Assembly (NCBI GenBank): GCA_947627485.1
Contig: CANQWF010000003.1
Location: forward strand, 1 to 50,744
DNA from: an uncultured Clostridia bacterium
GTDB lineage: Bacteria > Bacillota > Clostridia > TANB77 > CAG-508
Length of the DNA: 50,744 nt
Direction: 5' to 3'
Both the position numbers and the translations under genes were made by a program. Numbering within the stretch: position 1 is the first letter of the stretch; each line of letters starts with the position of its first letter. Positions 9,592 to 19,084 of this stretch are shown here, in pieces. The notes below the pieces were generated by a model. That model was not told the DNA's origin. It searched no databases and was given only the letters and a program-made list of their open reading frames with translations.

Positions 9592-10005
9592 TTATTTGAT
9601 TTGAGTAAAAGTTATTGTATCTATCCTTCCATTATTATTACTATCATCCATACTGTCACATCTAAAAATTGTTCGTTTAAATTCATCACTTTCATCTACA
9701 CTTATTTCTTTACCACTTTTATCCAAAATCTTTACAGTTACTTTATATTCATCATTGTCCTTATTTTTTATATTATTATCATTTGCTTTGTTTACAACTG
9801 ATATTATATCAATTCCATACATCTTTTGCTTGTTATATGCTTGATAGCTTTTATTAAATTCTTCTATCTCACTTACTTGCTTTGCTCTATCTTGTGCATC
9901 AGCAAAATCTGTCATAGATGATAATACATATACTAACAATGATAATATCATTAGTGCAAGAAATACTCCACCTGCTATTATTAAGGCTTTTGATGCATTT
10001 TCCAT
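9592..10005 (-). CDS. Pilin-like protein, MENASKAL family
   Basis: 137 residues: MENASKALIIAGGVFLALM, one membrane helix, then IEEFNKSYQAYNKQKMYG in the place of the FN..FT.FEG motif, and a C-terminal domain ending GRIDTITFTQIK, similar to the end of the 9161-9579 protein. It is the first pilin gene after the membrane platform gene. No in-frame CGG. Confidence 0.66.
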   Translation of the reverse strand: MENASKALIIAGGVFLALMILSLLVYVLSSMTDFADAQDRAKQVSEIEEFNKSYQAYNKQKMYGIDIISVVNKANDNNIKNKDNDEYKVTVKILDKSGKEISVDESDEFKRTIFRCDSMDDSNNNGRIDTITFTQIK

Positions 10006-10032
10006 AATCTTCTCCTTCTAAATTTTAATCTA

Positions 10033-12109
10033 TTAACTCATTGTAGACATTGTAGTAAATGCATTTGTCATACTTATTAATCCTATTGCTACTAATGGTA
10101 CAATTAAATATCCTACAAATAATGCAATCATTGGCGTAAATCCTATAGCTTTTCCTATCATACCTTTTCTTTTTATTAATCTTTCATTTGATTCTTTCCT
10201 TTTTTCTTGATAATATTCTCTTTCATTGTCTAATTCGTCAAATGCTTCATGAATTGGTATTTTTTCTACTGCAGACTGAAGTCCTTCTACTATACGTATC
10301 ATTTGTTCAAAGTTTATATCATTTTTTAATTCTTCTAACGCTTCCCATGCTCCTGCTTCATAGTTATTTACACATCTAGTTATTGGTTCTCTAAATATAT
10401 TAGAATATCTTTCTAGCCATTCTAATATCATTTCAACATTTACTCTTTCAATTTTCATAAGCATTAGTATAATTGTTTGGAATTGCATAACTTCGTTTTC
10501 TATTTCTAGTTTTCTCATCATTTTTTGGAATATTAAAACAAATTTTGGTGCAAGATAACCTAAAACTGCAAAACCAAATGCAAGTAACCATTCAAACCAA
10601 CTTAAGTATTCTTTATCTATAACTTTTAATTTTTCGTATATTCTTTGTGCTGCTTCGTCTATTTCCTCATCTGTGGCATCTACATAATATTCTGAGTATT
10701 TAACTTCTACTCTAACTTGTTCTAATTCTGCTTTTTGTCCTTTTAATTTATCTAAGAAATAATTATCTTGCTCTGTAAGTGCCATTGCCTCTTTTTCTTG
10801 TTTTTCAGTCATAGCTCCGAAGCAAATCATACTCCGAAGTTGGATTTTCGTATATATAATCTATTGCTACATTATGTATTTGATTAAATAAGAACAAAGA
10901 TATTATAAAGACTGCTATAAATGAAACAATTCTATTTACATATAAAGTTTCCATCTTTTGTTTTGATGCTGCATCTTTTAATAAGTTTACATCTTGTTTA
11001 TATTGTTTTGTTCCTTCTTTAGGTATAAACAAATCAATTAATTTTTTTGCTATAGGTTTTTTATATAATTTCATTTGCCATACATTATTTGGATCTTTAT
11101 AGTCATTGCTATTAGATGTATTGTCTTTTAGTTTTCTTGTTAGGAAATAACATATAAATGTTGTTATTACTAATAATAATTGTATTATAAATCCTAATTT
11201 ACCATTGTAAAAACTAGAAGTAAAATTAAAGTTTGATATAGCCCATTGCTTTAGCGGTTCCATACATAATACTGGGACAACAGCTATTACTGATAAACTT
11301 TGAAATACATAATCTAATTTATCTCTTTTTAATATTTCAAGCTGCATTTCTTCTGTAATATTGTTTAAGTTTTTTAAGTATAATGATGCTCCATTACTGT
11401 CTGTTCTATCACCAAATTCCCTTGTTAGATAAGATATACCTGCAAATTCTTTTAGATAGCTATTTGGTGCAACATCATAGTATTTTTCAAGTTCCATTTC
11501 TGGATCATCTGATGTTAGTATTTCGTATATTTTTTCTCCTTGTCTTGATATTTCTAATTGGTCATTTTGAGATACCTCGTATATTGCTTCTTCTACCATG
11601 TTGTATTCATGATATGCATGTCTTATTTCTGCAAAAAATCCTACTTGCTGTTTTAATAATTTTGTATCTAATTTGTCTACCATTCCTGACATTATTGTTT
11701 CGATTAAGAATACTTCAAATAATAATAGTATTAATAGTAATAATATATCGTTATGTGTTAAGAATATTATAAATCCTGTTAATGGAATAATTATTAACAT
11801 TGCATTTGATACTATTTTTGCTGTTTGTCTTCTGGTTAAATATTCATCATCTACATTTATAATTTCTAGCTTTCTTCTAAGTTTTATTACATATCTATTT
11901 AAAAATGGTATTCTTATAAAATAAATGTATAATTTTTGATATAAAATATCCCATGTAAATTTCTTTTCTTGAGTTCCTTGTCTTAACTTTTTGATTCTTT
12001 TTACATCAGATTTATCTAATACTTTTTGCATGGCGAAATAAGCTATTATTACAAGGACAAATAGCCCACCACTTATTCCCATTATATAAAATATTATTTG
12101 GTTAGACAT
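10033..12109 (-). CDS. TadB/TadC-like pilus platform protein, single long chain joined by a CGG +1 shift
   Basis: Inner-membrane platform of the Tad/type II secretion family (T2SSF-like), 691 residues after correction. Without recoding it splits into a 434-residue ORF ending LLRSYD and a 265-residue ORF with no proper start. At CTT CGG A (10817-10819), skipping the C joins them as YDLLGAMTEKQEKEAMALTE in one frame. The N-terminal half has membrane helices near residues 5-27, 100-140, 270-310 and 400-420. The C-terminal half has helices near 520-545 and 665-690 around a helical T2SSF-type domain. It follows cpaF-like directly and precedes the pilins. Two separate TadB and TadC proteins are the usual arrangement; here the frame makes one chain. 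Confidence 0.75.
10817..10819 (-). other. CGG +1 recoding site in the TadB/TadC-like gene
   Basis: CTT CGG A, the same heptamer as in asnB site B and pyrB. Skipping the C (Gly431) fuses the two ORFs. Total length 2077 bases equals 692 codons plus one base. Confidence 0.8.
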
Positions 12110-12242
12110 GGCTTTATTTCACCTCCAACAATGTAAGGATACATAGCTTAGCTTTTTGTCACTTCCACTTTTGGGGAGCTATGTCCCCTAATTGTAGATT
12201 AGTGATGTTTGATTTTATATGTATCTCCTAATTGATTTTTCT
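12110..12242. other. Short gap with inverted repeat
   Basis: ACATAGCT near 12150 is mirrored by AGCTATGT near 12176. This may be an internal hairpin controlling the ratio of ATPase to platform protein. No gene seen. Confidence 0.35.
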
Positions 12243-14203
12243 TTAAATCTTTTTTGGTCTTCCTCTTCTTTTTGAACCTAAATCAGCTTCTACTGTTGCA
12301 GATACTGGAATTGCTTTACTTGCACTTCCCCAATTTCTTTCTACAAATTTATCAAATTCTTCTACGTCTGATTCATCCATATTATTACGCATCTCTTTTA
12401 AGTTGTAATCAGATATTTTGTTTGTAATAACATATTCATCATTTCTATATTCTAGGATATTTACATATTTATATAGCTCTCTATTTGTAACTTTAGTAAA
12501 ATAATGTGTTGCATTGTCTATAAATTTGTCCATCTTTCCTTCTAATGTTTTTTCTTTTCTGTGGTCAAAAGTATATTCATTTTTATCTTCTACTGGTATA
12601 CATTCTGTTATTCTTTCTATGTAACGTCTTCCTCTAAAGTCTTTTACTAAGTGAATATCAAAGTTTAAAACCTGTACAACTTGTTCTTCTGCTGTTCTTT
12701 CATCTGTGAACACTCCTGATCTAAGCATTGAGTTACGAAGAGCTGTAACTAAGTCTGGAAATGTTTTTGCGTGGTGTGTAAATAATGTGAATTTTGATGC
12801 AACCTGTGCAGATTGAATCATCCAAGATGCAACTGGGTCTGTTGCAACCTCACCAATGATATTAACACTACCGTCAGTTTTCTTTTGTACGTCCAAACAA
12901 TCTTGTCCTGAAATTGTTTCTGTCTCTCTCATTGATAGTATGTTTCTTGTAGGATATATTTTTCTTAAGTGTAACTCGAATGCTGTTTCTGTAATACGAA
13001 GGTTCATTGTTTCGTATATGTTTTCAATCATTGCCATAAGCATTGTTGTTTTTCCGGCAACCTTGCTCACCAGTAAGTGAAATAATTCTTGCTCCTTTTA
13101 CCAAGAATTTTAATAAATCTATAGCATTTTCTTTTCCTGGTACTGTAACAATTTGTTCTAGTGTTGCTCTCTTTACGTCGAACTTTCTTACAAAGAATGC
13201 CCATGTTTCAGACATTGATGGTCTTACAACAACAACACGAGAACCGTCTTTCATTTCATTTATTTTATATCCGTTAGTATCTGATAATTGTCCTGGGTTG
13301 TTGTATTTATATATATTTTGACATACCCTTTTTAGTTCGCTTTCTTTTCCAAATGAAAGAAATCCTAAACGAATTGATTTACCTTGGAACATTATCCAAA
13401 TACTATCGCATGCTCTTGGGACTTTATGCTCTGTAATTTGATTTAAATAATCTCCATCTGTTTGTGCAACTTGACTTAAGAAACTTTCTGGAAGTCCTGA
13501 TACTCCGGCCAGAAACTCCATCTATATTCATATCTCTTATTTCGTCTATACTGCTATATCCTTTATAGTGTTGATATATTCTTTGAACTAACACATTTAA
13601 TTTGTCTTGAAAACTTAGTACTAAATTTTCTTTTTCGTATATTTCATCTATTTCTTCTTTTGTTATTACATAACATGGTTTTGCTTCACCTGCTACATAT
13701 TTTAATGTAGCTAAGTTGTATTTTTTTATAAGCTGAGTTAATGCTTCATATCCAAAATCTTTTTTATACATATATAGTAAAATATCAAATTTATCTTGTG
13801 ATGTAAGTAGTGATGGAACATCAAATGGTATTGATTTAGAAATATTAACTTCTGTAACTCCATATTCTTTGTATAGCAAGTCGTAGATTAATTCTTTAAC
13901 ATATTTTTTATCGTTTACATCTCCATATGTACAACCTTTTAAAGCCTTTTTTAATTCGTATTTTTTAGCTTTTCTTCTTTTCAATTCTTCTTCTGAAAGA
14001 CCAATATCATAAAGATTTACTTTTGTAATTTCATCTAGTCTCTTTTTTACAAATTGAATCATTTTTTCGATTGTATATGTTTTATCATCAACGTCTATTT
14101 CTTGTTCTACAACTGCATTTTTGTTTTTAGTTATAACATATCTAATTACTACACCTATTAGTATCAATACTACAAATGTAAATAAAATATTTGTAACATT
14201 CAT
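12243..14203 (-). CDS. CpaF/TadA-like secretion ATPase with N-terminal membrane helix, two CGG +1 shift sites
   Basis: Hexameric ATPase that powers pilus assembly, 652 residues after correction. N-terminus MNVTNILFTFVVLILIGVV is a membrane helix, unusual for CpaF. The middle resembles the CpaF N-domain (GGVSGLPESFLSQ). The ATPase core has the Walker A box GEQGCGKTTML (about 379-389), a Walker-B-like stretch VNIIGEVATD, and SAQVASKFTLFTHHA. The plain ORFs break at GGC CGG A (13505-13507, Gly233) and TGC CGG A (13054-13056, Gly383). Gly383 is the invariant third glycine of Walker A. Ends in a basic tail RRGRPKK. Neighbours (cpaB, ParA-like, platform) fit a Tad system. Confidence 0.88.
13054..13056 (-). 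other. CGG +1 recoding site B in cpaF-like gene, inside Walker A
   Basis: TGC CGG A. Skipping the C gives GEQGCGKTTML. Triplet reading gives GCRKNNNAYGND and stop, destroying the ATP-binding loop. Confidence 0.93.
13505..13507 (-). other. CGG +1 recoding site A in cpaF-like gene
   Basis: GGC CGG A. Skipping the C gives DGVSGGVSGLPESFL. Triplet reading gives about 27 missense codons and a stop at 13424. Confidence 0.87.
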
Positions 14204-14221
14204 AATTTAAGTACACCTCTC

Positions 14222-15055
14222 TTACATTCTCATTCGTAATTCCTGTATTTTATAAATAATTCTTTCTGCAGCATTTTTTACTTGTTCAATAAAAAATGCA
14301 TTTTTGTCTTTTGGATTTATTTTTATAAATCTAATAAAAAAATCATCAACGGTTCCTTCATTACATGCTTCAAAAAATAATGTATTATATGGTATAGCGC
14401 AAATTTTTTCACGCTCTTTCATGTATCTAGATACATTTTTTATTGTGTATTTTGAGTTTTTGTCATATCTACCTAAAAGCGGTACAATTAATTTTTTTTG
14501 TAATATTACATTGTTTTGTTTTTCGGCTATATAATTATTAATTTGTCTTATTTTTTGAGATAAATTAGGTACTATTATATCTGATACCTCTAATAATGAA
14601 TCTATAGTATGTTTATCCAAATTACTGTCTATATCTACAAAAACTAAATCATAATATCTGCTTGCAATTTTAGCAATATCTTTAAATACTTTTTTATATG
14701 TATCATAATCTTCTTTTGGTACATCTGTATCATATAAAACCTCAAGTCTATTCTCACTAAATACTACTCTAGTATAATTTGTAACTATTTCTGGTGATGT
14801 TTTATTACTAAGTATTGCTTTTGATAGTCCTGTAATTCCAGAAGCAATATTTGTTTTTGCATCTTGCTTATGGATTAAGCTTATTGTTTTATCTTCTTGC
14901 CAATAACAGTCTTGATAAGAATAATCATTATATTTGGTATCTAAAATTAATATTTTATAATTATGCTGTACTGCAAGAAAAGTTGCAATTGCAGTAATTG
15001 ATGCTGTTTTCCCTGTTTCTCCTTTTGTACCACTCCAAAATGAAATTATTGCCAT
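14222..15055 (-). CDS. ParA/MinD-like ATPase of the pilus locus (CpaE/TadZ-like)
   Basis: 277 residues, P-loop ATPase of the SIMIBI class. The deviant Walker A is SGTKGETGKTASITAIA near residues 8-24, and FVDIDSN near 140 fits the Walker B position. CpaE/TadZ proteins place the pilus machine in the cell. It sits between cpaF-like and a second ParA-like gene, with short spacings. No receiver domain is visible. Confidence 0.75.
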   Translation of the reverse strand: MAIISFWSGTKGETGKTASITAIATFLAVQHNYKILILDTKYNDYSYQDCYWQEDKTISLIHKQDAKTNIASGITGLSKAILSNKTSPEIVTNYTRVVFSENRLEVLYDTDVPKEDYDTYKKVFKDIAKIASRYYDLVFVDIDSNLDKHTIDSLLEVSDIIVPNLSQKIRQINNYIAEKQNNVILQKKLIVPLLGRYDKNSKYTIKNVSRYMKEREKICAIPYNTLFFEACNEGTVDDFFIRFIKINPKDKNAFFIEQVKNAAERIIYKIQELRMRM

Positions 15056-15066
15056 TTTATATCTCC

Positions 15067-15744
15067 TTATATGCTTTTTATAATTTTTCTTATTTTGCCA
15101 GCTTTTACATCTGGAATTATTTCTTGAGCAATTATCTCCAAAGAATATCTATATTGGTCACTTAAATTTCTAAACTTTACTTTTGATACTCTTTGGTTTT
15201 CAATTATAGCTGTTAAATCTCCTTGATCATATGGAAAATATATTTTTTCTTGTTCCCATTCAACAGGTGCTGTAAGTGATAAAAGATTTAAGTATTCATT
15301 GTTTTCTTCAACTACATCTCTTTCGAATAATATTTTTGTCATTTTAATTTTTGATGTCATATTCTTTAAAATTTCCATTCCTTTTCTTAACGAAAAATTA
15401 TCGAATGCTGTAATAAAATATAGCTTTTCTGCATTAGACATTTGGAATGTATCAAACATTTCTGCTGAATCAATATCTGCTAGTACAATATCATAGTTAT
15501 CTTCTATGTTTTCTAAGTATTTATTTAATGATTCGTAATTGTTAAATCCAACTGCTATATCAATTTTTTCAAATTCTGTAACATAGAATTTTATCGGAGC
15601 AATAGCAGGTACAATATACCTAGCTCTTTGTAAAACTGTTGTGTCTATAACTAAAACTCGTTTTTCTGCTTCAGTTAAAATTTTTGCTATATATACTATT
15701 AAATCAGTTTTATCAAATGCTCCTATAAATCCTATCTTTTTCAA
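15067..15744 (-). CDS. Second ParA/MinD-like protein with degenerate P-loop
   Basis: 225 residues. MKKIGFIGAFDKTDLIVYIA occupies the place of a Walker A loop but lacks the GKT signature, so ATP hydrolysis is doubtful. VLVIDTT and IVLADIDSAEMF look like the switch regions of MinD-type proteins. Next to the intact ATPase at 14222-15055, it may be a pseudo-ATPase partner in localisation of the pilus. Overlap of family is inferred from fold-like pattern and context. Confidence 0.6.
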   Translation of the reverse strand: MKKIGFIGAFDKTDLIVYIAKILTEAEKRVLVIDTTVLQRARYIVPAIAPIKFYVTEFEKIDIAVGFNNYESLNKYLENIEDNYDIVLADIDSAEMFDTFQMSNAEKLYFITAFDNFSLRKGMEILKNMTSKIKMTKILFERDVVEENNEYLNLLSLTAPVEWEQEKIYFPYDQGDLTAIIENQRVSKVKFRNLSDQYRYSLEIIAQEIIPDVKAGKIRKIIKSI

Positions 15745-15769
15745 CTTAATATCCTCCTATTTATTTTCT

Positions 15770-16900
15770 TTAGTTGCTAGTTTCTGTACCACTACTAGAA
15801 TTTTCACTATAACTTGTTAATCCTGATAAGTATGCCTCTCTTGCTGCCTTTGCATTTTCTATTTGTTCTTGTATTCCTTCTTCTAAGTTTGCTTGTCCTT
15901 CTTCTGAATATGAATTTTTAGATCTGTTTATATATTCTCTCATGTTTTTATCAAATCTTGAAACTAATGCATTTTTTGCTTCGTTCTTTATATTTCCATT
16001 TGCTTTTATCAAGTTTTCTACTTCTTCTGTTGGTGTATATGTTTTTAATGCTGCATTTTGCATTCCTGGTTCTATATATTGTATTGCATATAGTTTTGAA
16101 GAGCTCATAATATATGCTTCAACAATAGCATTTTCCATCATTAATATTTCGCCTTCTGAAAGCTCTAGTCCAACTGTATCTCCTAATAAAGATTTAACTT
16201 CTTTTTTAGATACTACTATTAAGTCTTGTCCATTTGGAAGTGTTAATCTAATATCTATATAGTCACCTTCGGTAATTGTAGTTGGTAAAACTAACATATT
16301 ATATTCTACATATCTTACATCATCAGTTGTTACTTGATTGCTTTTATTTATAACACTTGATGTTAAAATTGTATTTTGTTTCATATCTACCTTTGCTATT
16401 ACTGGCACATCATAAAACTCGATATATTCTTTTTGTCCTTGTTTTGTTCTGTAATATCCACTTGAATCCATGTCTATTCTTATTTTTACTTGTCCATTAC
16501 TTGGAGTTCCTACTGTGGTATATCCTTCACTATTTTGTTGGTTTACTTCTATATACATTACTTCTTCATTGTTTTGATTTGCAGTATATAGTATATTTCC
16601 ATCTATATCTTGTGGCATCAATTCACTAACTGTTTGTTGGGTTATATAGTTACTTGGAACCATGTTAGAATATACTGTAATTTGTGAAAACATATCTGAT
16701 GTAATTGTTTGACCAGATTTTACATCTTGATTTAATACATATGCAGTTACTTCGATTCCTCTTTCTTCTTCTTTCTCTTTATTTTTATTCATTATTAAAA
16801 AGTAAAATGCGGCAAATAATAATAAACATATTATAAGTGTAATCATCATACCTAATAAAAATGAATTTCTTGTTCTTTTTTGCATTGGATTTGCTACCAT
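15770..16900 (-). CDS. CpaB/RcpC-like SAF-domain pilus assembly protein
   Basis: 376 residues. A basic N-terminus and one membrane helix (about 12-33) are followed by YVLNQDVKSGQTITSDMF, the typical SAF-domain entry of CpaB/RcpC, and a central domain with DYIDIRLTLPNG. A Glu/Ser-rich tail ends the protein. CpaB acts in the envelope as a pilus assembly and modification factor. It is the first gene of the Tad-like operon, with GGGAGG before the ATG. Confidence 0.75.
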   Translation of the reverse strand: MVANPMQKRTRNSFLLGMMITLIICLLLFAAFYFLIMNKNKEKEEERGIEVTAYVLNQDVKSGQTITSDMFSQITVYSNMVPSNYITQQTVSELMPQDIDGNILYTANQNNEEVMYIEVNQQNSEGYTTVGTPSNGQVKIRIDMDSSGYYRTKQGQKEYIEFYDVPVIAKVDMKQNTILTSSVINKSNQVTTDDVRYVEYNMLVLPTTITEGDYIDIRLTLPNGQDLIVVSKKEVKSLLGDTVGLELSEGEILMMENAIVEAYIMSSSKLYAIQYIEPGMQNAALKTYTPTEEVENLIKANGNIKNEAKNALVSRFDKNMREYINRSKNSYSEEGQANLEEGIQEQIENAKAAREAYLSGLTSYSENSSSGTETSN

Positions 16901-16975
16901 ATTAAATTCCTCCCATATATAGTGACTTAATATATTTTATATTAAATACTATTAATTAATCTTAAATGATCTTTT

Positions 16976-17004
16976 GTTTTATTAAATTAAATATAAATCG
17001 TCAA
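16976..17004 (-). promoter_or_regulatory. Possible promoter of the pilus operon
   Basis: TTGACG (RC of 16999-17004), a 17-base spacer, then TAAAAC (RC of 16976-16981), about 75 bases before the cpaB-like start. Match to the -10 consensus is only 4 of 6. Confidence 0.28.
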
Positions 17005-17034
17005 AGACCACTATGTATTTTTATTTTACATCAA

Positions 17035-17065
17035 AATCGCCCCAAAAACAACATTTAAGGCGATT
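17035..17065 (-). terminator. Terminator-like hairpin after the HAD gene
   Basis: AATCGCC ... GGCGATT with a run of T in minus orientation, about 40 bases after the stop at 17107. It separates this gene from the pilus operon. Confidence 0.5.
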
Positions 17066-17106
17066 GTAATTTAAATATAATATTTTTGTAATATTAGTGT
17101 AACAAT

Positions 17107-17979
17107 TTAATTTATATATTTCTCTATTGCTTCTGCTACACCACTTTCATCATTAGTTGCAACTACTCCATTAGCTATTTTTTTCATTAGTGGAGAACTA
17201 TTTCCCATAACTATACCAAGTCCTGCATTTTCTATCATTTCTTTATCATTTATATTATCTCCTAATGCTAAAACATTCTCTTTTGTTATATTAAGTATTT
17301 TTATTAGTTCTTCTATTGCTGACCATTTGTTTACGTTTTCGTTTGTAATCTCTGTGTAAAAATATGAAATTTCAAAATCATCTGTACCATGTTTTATAAT
17401 TTTTCTTGACATGTGAGCAACCTCTAAAACATCTATATCCCTAATATTTTTTAATTTACTCATAATACTTTTAAAAACTGTTTTATCACTATCACATATT
17501 GTAATTTTTAAAAAATCATTTCCTTGATAATTTTCTATATATTCATATAAATTGTTAATTAAATTTATTTTTATTTTTTTGTTTTCTGGATTTTTTTTGT
17601 TTTCATTATGATAAAAAAGAACATTATAATTTAATGATTGTGTTAAAACTTCATTGTTTGTATATATATTATAGAACATACTATTTTTTTCACATATATC
17701 AATAATCTCTAAAACTTTCTTTTTACTAATATAGTTGCTATAAACAATTTCATCTTTTTGAATATCATAAATTGCTGCTCCATTTCCAGATATTAAGTAT
17801 TTATTAGAATTTATTTCATTTGCTATTGGTAAAATTGCATTTGGTACTCTTCCAGACGTAAGAACAACATCTATATTTTTTTCAATAGCTTTTTTTATTG
17901 CTTGTTTATTTCTGTCACTAACTTCTCCATAAGAATTTAAAAGTGTTCCATCAATATCAATTGTTATCAATTTATACAT
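17107..17979 (-). CDS. HAD-superfamily phosphatase, Cof-type (IIB)
   Basis: 290 residues. Motif I is DIDGTLLNSYG (residues 8-18, nucleophile Asp8), motif II LTSGR near 40, motif III Lys in the C-terminal third, and motif IV LGDNINDKEMIENAG. This is the order of Cof-type sugar-phosphate/flavin-phosphate phosphatases. The substrate cannot be told from sequence. Its GAGGT ribosome site lies at about 17990. Single gene between the pilus operon and the SASP gene. Confidence 0.88.
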   Translation of the reverse strand: MYKLITIDIDGTLLNSYGEVSDRNKQAIKKAIEKNIDVVLTSGRVPNAILPIANEINSNKYLISGNGAAIYDIQKDEIVYSNYISKKKVLEIIDICEKNSMFYNIYTNNEVLTQSLNYNVLFYHNENKKNPENKKIKINLINNLYEYIENYQGNDFLKITICDSDKTVFKSIMSKLKNIRDIDVLEVAHMSRKIIKHGTDDFEISYFYTEITNENVNKWSAIEELIKILNITKENVLALGDNINDKEMIENAGLGIVMGNSSPLMKKIANGVVATNDESGVAEAIEKYIN

Positions 17980-18089
17980 TTTTATTTAGACCTCCATAAT
18001 TTATTATTTATTATATATCATTAATTTATTTTTTTACAACAAATAACAAAAAATTAGCAAAAATTTCTAGTTTAAAAAACTTTTTACTG

Positions 18090-18118
18090 TGCATCATAAT
18101 ATTGAAAGCAAACATGCT
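18090..18118 (+). promoter_or_regulatory. Possible forespore (sigma G-like) promoter of the SASP gene
   Basis: GCATC followed after about 15 bases by AACATGCT resembles the GNATA / CATNNTA pattern of forespore sigma factors. It lies about 50 bases before the SASP start. Weak by eye only. Confidence 0.3.
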
Positions 18119-18156
18119 TTTAAATGTTTTAATTCATATCCTAGGAGGTGAAAAGA

Positions 18157-18357
18157 ATGGCAACATCAAATTCAAACAGAAGATTAGTTCCAGAAGCTAA
18201 AGAAGCTTTAGATAAATTCAAATATGAAGTAGCTTCAGAAGTTGGAGTTAACTTAAAAAACGGTTACAATGGTGATATATCATCTAAAGACGCTGGTAAA
18301 ATCGGTGGTAACATGGTAAAAAAAATGATACAACAAGCTGAAAGTCAAATGAAATAA
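18157..18357 (+). CDS. Small acid-soluble spore protein, alpha/beta type
   Basis: 66 residues. Binds and protects DNA in the dormant spore. MATSNSNRRLVPEAKEALDK is followed by the KYEVASE cleavage region of germination protease and by GDISSKDAGKIGGNMVKKMI, the second conserved SASP block. I chose the ATG at 18157 with AGGAGGTG upstream. The in-frame GTG at 18148 lies inside that ribosome site. One of only two plus-strand genes. Followed by a strong terminator. Confidence 0.95.
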   Translation: MATSNSNRRLVPEAKEALDKFKYEVASEVGVNLKNGYNGDISSKDAGKIGGNMVKKMIQQAESQMK

Positions 18358-18434
18358 GTTTACTAGCTAATTTTATAGTTTATGTGGCAGAAGCATTTTT
18401 CTTGGTTTTATTGTGTTTTATTTAAACATACATA

Positions 18435-18465
18435 AAGGCAGGAGATGTGCTCCTGCCTTCTATTT
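18435..18465 (+). terminator. Rho-independent terminator of the SASP gene
   Basis: AAGGCAGGAG / CTCCTGCCTT stem of 10 bp with a 5-base loop followed by CTATTTT, 78 bases after the stop. Confidence 0.85.
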
Positions 18466-18602
18466 TAATTTGTGTACTATATGATATTAATATAATGAGA
18501 TGTGCATTTTTATTAGGGGCTATCATGCGTCCCCATATTATATTTGGGCGTATTAAGGTAGCTGTTTTTTATACATTTCTTTTACTTCCCCCATATGTAT
18601 AT

Positions 18603-18630
18603 CATCTAAATGCGCTGGTAAAATCGGTGG
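18603..18630 (+). other. Short match to the SASP coding sequence, possible remnant
   Basis: CGCTGGTAAAATCGGTGGT at about 18611-18629 is identical to bases inside the SASP gene that code for AGKIGG. The surrounding 18466-18637 region has no gene. It may be the relic of a second SASP copy. Confidence 0.4.
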
Positions 18631-18637
18631 TTGTGTT

Positions 18638-19072
18638 TTATATTATAGAATTATTTTTCTTTGCTTGTGCTTCACAATATTTGCATCTATATATTTTGTT
18701 TTTTCTATCCTTTAATTCAAATATTTGATCGACATCTTGTTGTTCAGTAGTTATACATCTTGGATTTTCGCATTTAACTATATTAACTAATTTTTCAGGA
18801 AGTTCCATATGTGCTTTTTTTATTATTTTTCCGTCTTTTATTATATTTACAGTAATATTTGTATCTATATATCCTAAAATATCCATATTAATATCCATGT
18901 CATTATCAATTTTAATTATGTCTTTTTTTTCTGATTTTTTGCTTTTTACATTTTTTATTATAGCAACAGAACAGTCTAGATTTTCTAATCCTAAATATTT
19001 ATATATTTCCATACTCTTTCCCGCTTCTATATGATCTATTACTATACCATTATTAATACTATCTATGTTCAT
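18638..19072 (-). CDS. pyrI: Aspartate carbamoyltransferase regulatory subunit
   Basis: 144 residues. Binds nucleotides and zinc and controls PyrB. N-terminal allosteric domain with NGIVIDHIEAGKSMEIYKYL. C-terminal zinc domain with Cys in KCENPRC and YRCKYC (four Cys, about 109, 114, 138, 141). Ends the car-pyr operon, 12 bases after pyrB. Length slightly short of the E. coli type but normal for Clostridia. Confidence 0.93.
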   Translation of the reverse strand: MNIDSINNGIVIDHIEAGKSMEIYKYLGLENLDCSVAIIKNVKSKKSEKKDIIKIDNDMDINMDILGYIDTNITVNIIKDGKIIKKAHMELPEKLVNIVKCENPRCITTEQQDVDQIFELKDRKNKIYRCKYCEAQAKKNNSII

Positions 19073-19084
19073 TAAATTTCCTCC

